Part shown: one piece after another, positions 8,280 to 16,275 of the stretch | Numbering within the stretch: position 1 is the stretch's first letter | Layout of the letters: the number at the start of each line of letters is the position of its first letter | Assembly: GCA_040902925.1 (NCBI GenBank) | Contig: JBBDWJ010000167.1 | Span: forward strand, 1 to 28,877 | Origin: JBBDWJ01 sp040902925 | Lineage (GTDB): Bacteria > Acidobacteriota > Terriglobia > Bryobacterales > UBA6623 | Direction: 5' to 3' | Length of the DNA: 28,877 bases | The notes under the pieces: generated by a model | What the model was told of the DNA's origin: nothing | Database searches by the model: none | What the model saw: only the letters and a program-made list of their open reading frames with translations | Translations under genes and position numbers: made by a program

Positions 8280-9914
8280 ATGCAGTCCCTTTTCGTGGAC
8301 GAAAAGCCGCGCCCGCCGGATCGAAAGCCGCGGCTGGCATTCCGTGTCCGCTGGCCTTCGCCGCTCAGCGACCCGGCGCCCTACCACGTGGGCCGCTGGC
8401 TTTTTCTGCGCCTGTTGGGATTGGTTTATCTCTGCGCGTTCGTCTCGCTGTGGGTGCAACTCGATGGTTTGATCGGCAGCGCCGGCGTCCTGCCCGCGCA
8501 GCGGCTGATGGAGCTGGCGAGCGAACAACTGCGCGGGCGCGTGGATGTTTTTCCGACCCTGCTTTGGATCAGCGCCAGCGATAACGCTCTGCATGGGATG
8601 ACGGTGGCTGGCGTCGTCCTCGCTGGTTTGCTTGTCGCCGGAATCGCGCCGGCGGCCGTGTTGTTTGCGCTGTGGGCGCTTTACCTCTCGCTGTCTCTCG
8701 GCGGCCAGGTATTTTTCTCGTTCCAGTGGGACACGCTGCTGCTGGAAGCCGGGTTTCTGGCGATTTGGATCGCACCGCTCACGATGCATCCGCGTTCGGA
8801 GCGGCGAGCCATCGTACAGCGGCCGGCGATCTGGCTGCTGTGGTGGCTGCTGTTCCGGCTGATGTTTGAGTCGGGCTACGTGAAGCTGGCCAGCGGCGAC
8901 CCGGCTTGGACGAGTCTCACAGCGTTGCGTTACCACTTCGAGACGCAGCCGCTGCCGACTTGGATTGGCTGGTACGCTCATCAACTTCCGGACCGGGTGT
9001 TGTGGGGCATGACGGCGGCGACGCTTTTGGCCGAGCTACTGGTCCCTTTCTTGATTTTCACGACAGCGCGATTGCGGCGGATGGCTTGCGCGGCCTTGGT
9101 GGTTTTGCAGATCGCCATTTTGCACACCGGCAACTACGGTTTTTTCAATTTTCTGACTCTCGCTCTTTGCGCTCTGCTCCTCGATGACTCCATTTGGCCG
9201 CGAGCGTTGCGGCGGTTCGCCGGCGCGGAAGCCCCCGCTTCGGCGACAGAACCTGTCCTGGGGAAAACGGCGCGTTCGTGGCCGCTCGCGATTCTGGTTC
9301 CGGTGAGCGCGGCGCTTTTCGTGCTCTCGCTCGCGCCGACGGCGGCCTCGTTCGAGTTGCGGACGCCTCGCTGGCTCTCGGCGGCTTATGAGCGGGTGCA
9401 GCCGTTCCGCACAGTCAACAACTATGGGCTTTTTGCCGTGATGACGACCGAGCGGCCTGAAATCATCGTGGAAGGAAGCGCGGACGGCGAAAATTGGCTG
9501 CCCTATGAATTCCCTTACAAACCCGGAGCGTTATACCGCACGCCGTTGTTCGTCGCTCCGCACCAGCCGCGGCTCGACTGGCAAATGTGGTTCGCCGCCC
9601 TCGGGACGGTCGAAGGGAACCCTTGGTTTTTGCGGTTTGTGCAGCGTTTGCTTATCGGGTCGCCCGAAGTCGTAGCGCTTCTGAATGAGAACCCTTTTCC
9701 TGGCGGGCCGCCCTTGACCGTGCGCGCCACCGTCTATGACTACCGCTTCACTGACCCTGAAACGCTCGCGGCAACCGGCAATTGGTGGCGGCGGGAGAAT
9801 CCCCGGCCATACTGCCCGGCAGTGATGCTCAATGCCGAGGGGCGGCTCATCCTGTTTGAAACCAAGCCAAGAGCTGAGCCGGCAGCGGGCGTGACAGAAC
9901 CTTCAACGGAATAG
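8280..9914 (+). CDS. Lipase maturation factor family membrane protein
   Basis: The 544-residue protein has a polar N-terminus and then several hydrophobic helices, including 41-62, 100-145 and 178-200. Aromatic motifs include FFSFQWDTLLLEAGFLAIW and LFRLMFESGYVKLASGDPAW, followed by HFETQPLPTW and a C-terminal soluble domain (about 385-530) with EGSADGENW, YEFPYKPG, RLDWQMWFAAL and a DYRFTD end. This is the layout of vertebrate LMF1 and its bacterial relatives; LMF1 works in folding of secreted lipases in the endoplasmic reticulum. The bacterial role is not established. No lipase gene is in the window. It is divergent from the phosphatase unit, and the 143-base gap shows no clear promoter. 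No good Shine-Dalgarno signal precedes the ATG. Confidence 0.8.
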   Translation: MQSLFVDEKPRPPDRKPRLAFRVRWPSPLSDPAPYHVGRWLFLRLLGLVYLCAFVSLWVQLDGLIGSAGVLPAQRLMELASEQLRGRVDVFPTLLWISASDNALHGMTVAGVVLAGLLVAGIAPAAVLFALWALYLSLSLGGQVFFSFQWDTLLLEAGFLAIWIAPLTMHPRSERRAIVQRPAIWLLWWLLFRLMFESGYVKLASGDPAWTSLTALRYHFETQPLPTWIGWYAHQLPDRVLWGMTAATLLAELLVPFLIFTTARLRRMACAALVVLQIAILHTGNYGFFNFLTLALCALLLDDSIWPRALRRFAGAEAPASATEPVLGKTARSWPLAILVPVSAALFVLSLAPTAASFELRTPRWLSAAYERVQPFRTVNNYGLFAVMTTERPEIIVEGSADGENWLPYEFPYKPGALYRTPLFVAPHQPRLDWQMWFAALGTVEGNPWFLRFVQRLLIGSPEVVALLNENPFPGGPPLTVRATVYDYRFTDPETLAATGNWWRRENPRPYCPAVMLNAEGRLILFETKPRAEPAAGVTEPSTE

Positions 9915-10144
9915 CGGAAGTTCCTGTTCGAGCCCTGGCAAGTGATTCCGCCGGGCGAGGGCTTTTCGATGTTTGGATCTTCCGCGGGCAGACGGCGCGC
10001 TGCGTTACCATCGCGTACCGCTCTCAATACAAAGCACATAGAGCCCGCGTGATATGATCGAAACAGCCTGCTCTGCCGGGCTCCTTCCACACCCGGGACG
10101 GCGCGATTTCCTGTCGCGCGCGGTGTTTTCGTTCGAGATCGTTA

Positions 10145-11092
10145 ATGATTCAAACTCTGTTCGGGCCTCCGCCTGACCCTACCCTCTACGACCGGTTCAA
10201 GAAGGCCGTCGCCAAGACGCGCACGAGCCTTGTCGAACAGCTCGACGATATTTTTCAGGGTAAAAAGGTCATCGACGAGCAGTTGCTCGACGAACTCGAA
10301 ATGACCTTGATCAGCGCCGATATCGGCGTTCGCACGACGAGTGAGATCCTGGAGGCGGTCCGCGAAAAACTCAACCGCAAGCAGTTGGCGAATCCCGAAG
10401 AGCTGAAACGGCACCTCGCCGAGCACATGATGGAGATCCTCAACGGATCAGGAAAAGGCACCGTGCCGTCCGTGGATCCGCCCGAGGTGATTCTGATCGT
10501 CGGGGTCAACGGGACCGGCAAAACGACCACCATCGGCAAGCTGGCGCATCTTCTCAAGGCAGAAGGAAAAAGCGTGCTGCTGTGCGCCGGCGATACATTC
10601 CGCGCCGCGGCCGCGGAGCAGCTCGAGGTTTGGGGCGAGCGAACCTCCACCGACGTCATCCGGCAGAAGGCCGGCGCCGACCCCAGCGCGGTGCTGTTTG
10701 ACGCTCTCAAGGCGGCGCAGGCCCGACGCGTACACACCGTCATCGTGGATACTGCCGGACGTTTGCACAACAAGACGAATCTGATGGCCGAGCTCGACAA
10801 GATGCGGCGGACCGCGGCGAAGCTGGCCCCAGGAGCGCCACACCAGGTGCTGCTGGTGCTCGACGCCGTTACCGGCCAAAATGGGCTGGAGCAGGCTCGC
10901 CAGTTTCTCGCGACCGCTGGGGTTACCGGCATTGTGCTGACGAAGCTCGATGGCACCGCCAAAGGTGGTATCGTCATTGCGATCGCGCGCGAACTGGGGT
11001 TGCCGATCCGTTTTGTCGGCATCGGCGAGAAAGTTGACGACCTGGTTCGCTTCGACGCGCAGAGCTTTGTGCGCTCCTTGTTTGAGGCGTGA
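10145..11092 (+). CDS. ftsY: Signal recognition particle receptor FtsY
   Basis: The 315-residue GTPase receives ribosome-SRP complexes at the inner membrane for co-translational insertion. The N domain covers about 15-105 (ELEMTLISADIGVRTT). The NG GTPase core has G1 GVNGTGKT (120-127), the DTFRAAA insertion-box start (150-156), G3 DTAGR (202-206), G4 TKLDG (266-270), GGIVIAI, and the closing GIGEKVDDL (292-300). The acidic A domain of E. coli FtsY is absent, as in many bacteria, so membrane contact probably depends on the N-domain helix. It is followed 31 bases later by ribD on the same strand. No strong Shine-Dalgarno signal precedes the ATG. Confidence 0.95.
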   Translation: MIQTLFGPPPDPTLYDRFKKAVAKTRTSLVEQLDDIFQGKKVIDEQLLDELEMTLISADIGVRTTSEILEAVREKLNRKQLANPEELKRHLAEHMMEILNGSGKGTVPSVDPPEVILIVGVNGTGKTTTIGKLAHLLKAEGKSVLLCAGDTFRAAAAEQLEVWGERTSTDVIRQKAGADPSAVLFDALKAAQARRVHTVIVDTAGRLHNKTNLMAELDKMRRTAAKLAPGAPHQVLLVLDAVTGQNGLEQARQFLATAGVTGIVLTKLDGTAKGGIVIAIARELGLPIRFVGIGEKVDDLVRFDAQSFVRSLFEA

Positions 11093-11123
11093 GCAGCCTC
11101 GACTAGAAGTAAATCGTGGAAAC

Positions 11124-12290
11124 ATGACCTCCGACGATCGCACCTACCTGAGCGAAGCGCTCGAACTGGCCCGCAAGGGACGCGCCCTGGCGAGCCCGAA
11201 CCCCATGGTCGGCGCGATTGTCGCCGGCGAAGACGGCCGCAGGCTCGGCAGCGGCTATCACACCTATGAAGGCCGCCGGCACGCCGAGGTCATCGCGCTC
11301 GAACAGGCTGGCGACGCGGCGCGGGGCGGCACGCTCTACTGCAATCTCGAGCCCTGCAACCACGAAGGCCGCACGCCACCGTGTACCGAAGCGATCGTGC
11401 GCGCCGGAGTGCGGCGTGTGGTGTTCGCGTGCCGGGATGAAGATCCCCGCGTGCCCGGCAGGGGTTTGGAACATTTGCAGCAGGCCGGCATCGCCGTCGA
11501 GATCGCCGAGGAATTCCGCGTCGAGGCGCAGCGGCTCAACGAAGCGTTTTTCCACTTCGCTCGGACGGGCCGGCCGCTGGTGACCTTGAAGACAGCGGTG
11601 ACTCTCGACGGAAAGATCGCCGCGCCCGACGACAACACCGGTTGGATCACCAGTGACGTCGCCCGGGCTCACGTGCAGCAGGTTCGCCACGACCACGACG
11701 CCATCCTGACCGGTATCGGCACCGTGCTGGCGGACAATTGTCTGCTCACGGACCGCAGCGGGGCGCCCCGCCGCCGGCCACTGTTGCGGGTGGTGGCCGA
11801 CTCGCTATTGCGGTTGCCGATCGAATCCCGCCTGGTTGAGACGTTTAACAACGATTTAGTCGTTGTAACGACTTCCGCGGCGCCGTCCCGCCGCCGCGCC
11901 GCACTTGAAGCCCGCGGCATCCCGGTCGAAGTTTTCGACAGCCGTTCGGGGCGGGTGGACCTGGAGGCCGTTTTGGATTGGCTTGGCCGGCACGAGATGA
12001 CCTCGCTGTTGATCGAAGCGGGCGCTAAGCTCAACTGGGCGGCGCTCGATTCGGGGATAATCGACAAGACGCTGTTCTACTTTGCACCCAAAATTCTTGG
12101 CGGCGTCGATTCACTGTCGCTGGCCGGAGGGATTGGCCGGCGTAGCCGCTCCGGGGCGATTCGGCTGCGCAATTTGCGAACCTTCCCGGTCGGCCCCGAC
12201 GAATTCGCGGTGGAAGCCTATCTGATCAAGGAACAGGACAGCGGAGCCAATCTAAGGGCGTTGGAGTCCGCCGCGGACGGGCGCGCCTGA
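11124..12290 (+). CDS. ribD: Bifunctional riboflavin deaminase/reductase RibD
   Basis: The ATG at 11124 is chosen because the open frame upstream runs back into ftsY; it gives 388 residues. RibD carries out the second and third steps of riboflavin synthesis: deamination of the pyrimidine from GTP, then NADPH reduction of the ribose. The N-terminal deaminase shows SPNPMVGAIV (24-33), the zinc motif HAE (53-55) and EPCNHEGRTPPC (76-87) with cysteines 78 and 87. The reductase starts near 150 with VTLKTAVTLDGKIA, then NTGWITSD, a TGIGTVLADN nucleotide loop, LIEAGAKLNW and FYFAPKILGG. It lies between ftsY and riboflavin synthase. I saw no FMN riboswitch upstream of ftsY or ribD. Confidence 0.95.
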   Translation: MTSDDRTYLSEALELARKGRALASPNPMVGAIVAGEDGRRLGSGYHTYEGRRHAEVIALEQAGDAARGGTLYCNLEPCNHEGRTPPCTEAIVRAGVRRVVFACRDEDPRVPGRGLEHLQQAGIAVEIAEEFRVEAQRLNEAFFHFARTGRPLVTLKTAVTLDGKIAAPDDNTGWITSDVARAHVQQVRHDHDAILTGIGTVLADNCLLTDRSGAPRRRPLLRVVADSLLRLPIESRLVETFNNDLVVVTTSAAPSRRRAALEARGIPVEVFDSRSGRVDLEAVLDWLGRHEMTSLLIEAGAKLNWAALDSGIIDKTLFYFAPKILGGVDSLSLAGGIGRRSRSGAIRLRNLRTFPVGPDEFAVEAYLIKEQDSGANLRALESAADGRA

Positions 12291-12333
12291 GCACAGTCTC
12301 TGATCAAGAGTCCATTCTCCGCTACTCCCCAAC

Positions 12334-12981
12334 ATGTTCACAGGCATCATCGAAGAAACCGGCACGGCGGCTGCGCTGATTTCGCAGGGTGTTGGGGCGC
12401 GTCTGCAAGTCCGCGCCGAGAAGGTTCTTGCCGACTTGCCTATCGGCGGCAGCATCGCCGTGAACGGTGTGTGCCTGACGGCGGTGGAGGTAGCGGGCGG
12501 CTCGTTTTCCGCGGACTTGTCGCCAGAGACCTTGGAGCGTTCGAATCTCGGCGACTTGTTGCCCGGCGCGCGCGTGAATCTGGAACGGCCTCTTGCCCCG
12601 ACTTCGCGTTTGAGCGGCCATTTCGTACAGGGGCACGTCGATGGGGCGGGGGAGTTTTTGTCGCTCGAAGAGTTGGGAGACGGCAACTGGTGGTTGCGCA
12701 TCCGCGCGCCGCGCGAGTTGCTCAAGTATTTTGTTTACAAGGGCAGCATCGCGATTGACGGCATCAGCCTGACGATTGCTTCGCTCGACGACGATATCAT
12801 CGCCGTGGCGATCATTCCGCACACCTATCAGGAAACTTCGCTCGCCAATCTGCGGCCTGGAAGCCGTGTGAATCTGGAATGCGACGTGATCGCCAAACAC
12901 GTCGAGCGGCTGTTTCAGAGCCTCGAACTTGGCTCGGAATCCCGTTTGAACGTCGAGAAGCTGCGCGAAGAGGGATTCTGA
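12334..12981 (+). CDS. ribE: Riboflavin synthase, alpha subunit
   Basis: The 215-residue protein joins two molecules of 6,7-dimethyl-8-ribityllumazine to make riboflavin. It starts with the family hallmark MFTGIIEETG and has two lumazine-binding repeats: the first with GVCLTAVEV and ending SRLSGHFVQGHVDGAG, the second with YKGSIAIDGISLTI and ending IIPHTYQETSL and NLECDVIAKHVERL. The gene lies 43 bases after ribD on the same strand, so the two probably form a riboflavin unit. GTP cyclohydrolase (ribA/ribB) and lumazine synthase (ribH) are not in the window. The gene is also called ribC in some organisms. Confidence 0.95.
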   Translation: MFTGIIEETGTAAALISQGVGARLQVRAEKVLADLPIGGSIAVNGVCLTAVEVAGGSFSADLSPETLERSNLGDLLPGARVNLERPLAPTSRLSGHFVQGHVDGAGEFLSLEELGDGNWWLRIRAPRELLKYFVYKGSIAIDGISLTIASLDDDIIAVAIIPHTYQETSLANLRPGSRVNLECDVIAKHVERLFQSLELGSESRLNVEKLREEGF

Positions 12982-12983
12982 GG

Positions 12984-13010
12984 CCGTCGCCGCTCGACGG
13001 GCGCTACAGT
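12984..13010 (+). terminator. Weak candidate terminator after riboflavin synthase
   Basis: CCGTCG and CGACGG (12984-12989 and 12995-13000) form a six-pair stem with loop CCGCT just after the ribE stop. A short T-run (TTTT) lies about ten bases later, farther than in a standard intrinsic terminator. A weak terminator or processing stem is possible. Confidence 0.3.
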
Positions 13011-13145
13011 TTTCGCTAACATTGTTTTAAAACCAAAAAGTCGCCTGAAATGGGTCGCGATCGAGTACGGCTCGGCGGCGATGAGGCGGCAAACTCGGTT
13101 GCTACACTACAACGTGGATCTGGGAAACCAGGTGAGGAGAACAGG

Positions 13146-13886
13146 ATGAAAGCGCTGCGATTTCTTATTCTTTTGAGTCTGGCCGTGGGTCTGGTGATCG
13201 CGACCGGTTGCGGCGGCTCGCCGCCGCCCGAGGACGCCACGGCGCCCGAGAAGACCGCCGAGCCGGCAGCGGAGGCTCCCGCCGAAACCGCCCCGGCCGA
13301 GCCGGTGGAGAAGGAAGAAACCGCCCCGCCACCCGAAAAGAAGGCGGAGCCGCAAGCCAAGAAAAGCGCGCCGGCCGGCAATCCGGTGGTGGTCATGGAA
13401 ACGAGCAAGGGCACCATCAAAATCGAGTTGGACGCCGACAAGGCTCCGGAAACCGTCGCGAATTTTCTGCGCTATGTCGACGATAAGTTCTACGACGGGA
13501 CGATCTTTCATCGTGTCATCCCGAGGTTCATGGTTCAGGGCGGCGGCATGACTCCAAACATGACGGAGAAGCCGACCGGCGACCCGATCAAGAACGAGTC
13601 GGCGAACGGCCTCGCCAACAATCGCGGCACGATCGCCATGGCCCGCCTGCCTGACCCGCATAGCGCCACGTCGCAGTTCTTCATCAACCACATCACCAAC
13701 GTTGGCTTGAATCGCGGCGAGCGGGACGAGTGGGGCTATTGCGTGTTCGGCAAAGTCACCGAAGGGATGGACGTGGTGGACGCCATCGCGCAGGTTCCCA
13801 CAGGCAACCGCGACGGCCATGGCAACGTGCCGGTCGACCCCGTGATCATCAAATCCGTTCGCCGGGCCTCAGCGTCGGCGTCGTAG
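13146..13886 (+). CDS. Cyclophilin-type peptidyl-prolyl isomerase, predicted lipoprotein
   Basis: The ATG at 13146 follows a GAGGAG site at a good distance; it gives 246 residues. The N-terminus is a lipoprotein signal with hydrophobic core 4-18 and IATGC ending at C22. A long Pro/Ala/Glu-rich linker (23-79) would span away from the membrane. The cyclophilin domain starts near 80: VVMETSKGTIKIEL, TIFHRVIPRFMVQGGG, GTIAMAR, HSATSQFFIN and WGYCVFGKV. It should speed proline isomerisation in proteins outside the cytoplasm. A very similar cytosolic copy lies 188 bases downstream. Confidence 0.85.
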   Translation: MKALRFLILLSLAVGLVIATGCGGSPPPEDATAPEKTAEPAAEAPAETAPAEPVEKEETAPPPEKKAEPQAKKSAPAGNPVVVMETSKGTIKIELDADKAPETVANFLRYVDDKFYDGTIFHRVIPRFMVQGGGMTPNMTEKPTGDPIKNESANGLANNRGTIAMARLPDPHSATSQFFINHITNVGLNRGERDEWGYCVFGKVTEGMDVVDAIAQVPTGNRDGHGNVPVDPVIIKSVRRASASAS

Positions 13887-14074
13887 CTACTGGATTGCGA
13901 CGAACCGTATCTGCACTGCCATCGCAAGCGCCTCGCCGGCCCCTGAGCGACGAGGCGCCGATTGCCACCGGCCGTAGATAACCGGATGTTGTTGACGGCA
14001 CGGGACGGCGGCAGTCATTCTCCCGCAGCGATCCGAATCTTACTGACTGAAAGCGCAAAACTGGAGGAATCACC

Positions 14075-14590
14075 ATGCCCGAGCAGGCCAATCCCAGCGT
14101 TATCCTGGAGACATCCAAGGGGCCTATCAAGATCGCTCTGCACGCCGACAAAGCTCCGCAGACCGTCGAGAATTTTCTGAAGTACGTGGATGACAACTAC
14201 TTCGACGGCACGATTTTCCATCGCGTGATTGATAATTTCATGATCCAGGGCGGCGGATTCACTCCCGAGATGCAACAGAAGCCGACCGGCGATCCGATCG
14301 AAAACGAGGCGGACAAGGGTTTGAAAAATGCGCGCGGCACGGTCGCCATGGCGCGCACATCCGATCCGCATAGCGCCACTTCGCAGTTCTTCATCAACAC
14401 GGGAGCGGCCAACGATTTTCTCAACCACAGCTCCAAGTCGTCACAGGGTTGGGGTTATTGCGCGTTCGGAGAAGTCGTCGAGGGGATGGATGTGGTGGAC
14501 CAGATCTCCGGCGTTGAAACCGGGCGGCACGGCATGCACAACGACGTTCCTCAGGAGCCGATTGTGATTCAGTCCGCTCGCCGGGCCTAG
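14075..14590 (+). CDS. ppiB: Cytosolic cyclophilin-type peptidyl-prolyl isomerase PpiB
   Basis: The 171-residue protein has no signal peptide and no linker, so it is cytosolic. A strong GGAGG site precedes its ATG. Motifs: VILETSKGPIKIAL, TIFHRVIDNFMIQGGG, GTVAMAR, HSATSQFFIN and WGYCAFGEV. The domain closely resembles the preceding lipoprotein's domain, with long identical stretches (for example KPTGDPI and DPHSATSQFFIN), so the pair probably came from a tandem duplication followed by gain or loss of a secretion signal. Confidence 0.92.
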   Translation: MPEQANPSVILETSKGPIKIALHADKAPQTVENFLKYVDDNYFDGTIFHRVIDNFMIQGGGFTPEMQQKPTGDPIENEADKGLKNARGTVAMARTSDPHSATSQFFINTGAANDFLNHSSKSSQGWGYCAFGEVVEGMDVVDQISGVETGRHGMHNDVPQEPIVIQSARRA

Positions 14591-14670
14591 ATGCGCCTGT
14601 TGCTAGCGCGGCCGGGGAGCCGTGAAATCGCCAGATAAATGAAACCCTACCCGGGTAAACTTGCGTATAA

Positions 14671-16275
14671 GTGAACGAAATGCTCCCCGGCTCAGGGTCG
14701 CGTGTCCGGGGATTCCTGCTGTCGGCGGGAATCTTCGCCGCTGGATTTGTTGGCCATCTCTCTGCGAGTTCGGTAAGCGGCGTCGTTGTTGCCCGCCAGG
14801 GCGATCGCCTGGTCCCCGTGTTTCGCGCCAGCGTGGCGGCACGGGATGCGGCCAGGAATGACATTGTTGCGGTAGCCAGAACGGACCGCGAGGGCCGCTT
14901 CCTGATCGTCGGTCTTCCCTCTCCGCGGGTGTCTCTTTCCGCTCACAAACAAGGTTATTTCACCTGGCGTGTCAACGGCCGCGAGGATGACTCCGTGGTG
15001 CTCGATTGCTCGGCGGAAAAGGACTGCGCCGGGATCGAGTTCGAATTGGGCGCGGCCGCCGTGATCTCGGGAATCGTCGTGGATAGCCTGGGCGAGCCGC
15101 TGGGCGAGATCGGCGTCAGGGCCACGCAAAAGGAATCGGCGGATGGGGAAGCCGGCGGGCGCGCCAACAGCGGCAGCACGGATGATCGCGGCTACTTCCG
15201 CATCGGCGGCCTCAAGCCCGGGCGATACACCGTTACGGCCGAGGGCCGCGTGAGAAGCTTCTTTCGGGAAGAGACGATGGAGAGTGAAGCCGTCGAGGTG
15301 GAGGTGGCGGAAGGCGGCGAAGCCGGCGGCATTCAGCTCACCGCGCGGCACTCGGAGACGCGGCGCGAGGCCTACAAAGTTTCCGGCAGGGTCAGCGGCA
15401 TAGATCTTTCGCTGGCTGGCCCGCACATGATTCAATCGCGCGGCCTGCCCGGGGCGGGGCGGCGCGGGCCGCATGGCTCCTCCATGGCGAGGCCGATCGA
15501 CAAAGACGGCTCGTTTCTGTTGAACGGCCTCGATAAGGGCCGCTACGCGCTGGCTTACATTTACAGCCGCCGCTCCAACAACGGCGAGTCCGTGTTGCAG
15601 CCGCTGGGGACGATTGAGGTCAGCGGTGACGTCTCGGGTCTGGCGTTGGCTCCGTTGCCCCCCACTGGTTTTTCCGGCGCGGTGCGGTTTGAGACCAGCA
15701 AGTCCGCCCGGCCACTCCGATTGTCGTTGATCTCCACGGATGCGGAGCATTTCGCATGGGACCGTGTCGAGCCGCCGGACTCGCGATTCGAGTTCACGAC
15801 CCTGACGCCGGGAACGTACCGGCTTACGATTTCGAGCGGCCCCCGCGGCAACACGGGGCTGTACGTCAAAGGAATTCAGCGCGGAGAAGAGTTCCTGCCG
15901 GGCTCCGAGTTGGTGGCCACCGAAGGCGTCGTCGATCGCTTCGATATCGTTGTCTCCGACGAGCTGGGGCGAGTGTATGGGCGCGTCAAAGCGGCCGCCG
16001 AACCAGGCGCCGAGCGAATCATCCGTAAAGGAGCGCAATTCCAGGTGGCGCTCTCGGGCCCAAACGAACTACTCCGAGTGACTCAGGCCGACCAGTTTGG
16101 CCGCTTCGAGTTTGAAGGCATCCTGCCCGGCGATTACCGCATCTGCGGCTGGGCTGACGTTGCAACGCGGGCCATCCGCGACGAGAAAACCTGGGAGCAG
16201 GCGGGAAGCGCGGTGAGAGAGTTCACGGTCGAGGCCGGCAGCGATGTCGAGCTCGACCTGACAGGGGCGCCATGA
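14671..16275 (+). CDS. Exported protein with carboxypeptidase-regulatory-like repeats (first of two)
   Basis: The 534-residue protein (GTG 14671; an in-frame ATG at 14680 is equally possible) has an N-terminal hydrophobic segment (about 14-32, GFLLSAGIFAAGF) as signal peptide or anchor. It is built of repeated beta-sandwich modules recognised by SG.V....G pairs and GRF..GLPPG-like ends. Clear examples are SVSGVVV (34-40) with REGRFLIVGLPS, then VISGIVVDSLGEPL with DDRGYFRIGGLKPGRYTV, and a last module with FGRFEFEGILPGDYRICGW. Such domains carry binding or structural roles on the cell surface; no catalytic residues were seen. The stop overlaps the start of the next gene (ATGA), so they are translationally coupled. 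Function is otherwise unknown. Confidence 0.8.
   Translation: MNEMLPGSGSRVRGFLLSAGIFAAGFVGHLSASSVSGVVVARQGDRLVPVFRASVAARDAARNDIVAVARTDREGRFLIVGLPSPRVSLSAHKQGYFTWRVNGREDDSVVLDCSAEKDCAGIEFELGAAAVISGIVVDSLGEPLGEIGVRATQKESADGEAGGRANSGSTDDRGYFRIGGLKPGRYTVTAEGRVRSFFREETMESEAVEVEVAEGGEAGGIQLTARHSETRREAYKVSGRVSGIDLSLAGPHMIQSRGLPGAGRRGPHGSSMARPIDKDGSFLLNGLDKGRYALAYIYSRRSNNGESVLQPLGTIEVSGDVSGLALAPLPPTGFSGAVRFETSKSARPLRLSLISTDAEHFAWDRVEPPDSRFEFTTLTPGTYRLTISSGPRGNTGLYVKGIQRGEEFLPGSELVATEGVVDRFDIVVSDELGRVYGRVKAAAEPGAERIIRKGAQFQVALSGPNELLRVTQADQFGRFEFEGILPGDYRICGWADVATRAIRDEKTWEQAGSAVREFTVEAGSDVELDLTGAP

Noticed and set aside
10040..10062. TATGAT as a -10 box upstream of ftsY
   Set aside because: No acceptable -35 element lies 16-18 bases upstream, so I do not call a promoter.
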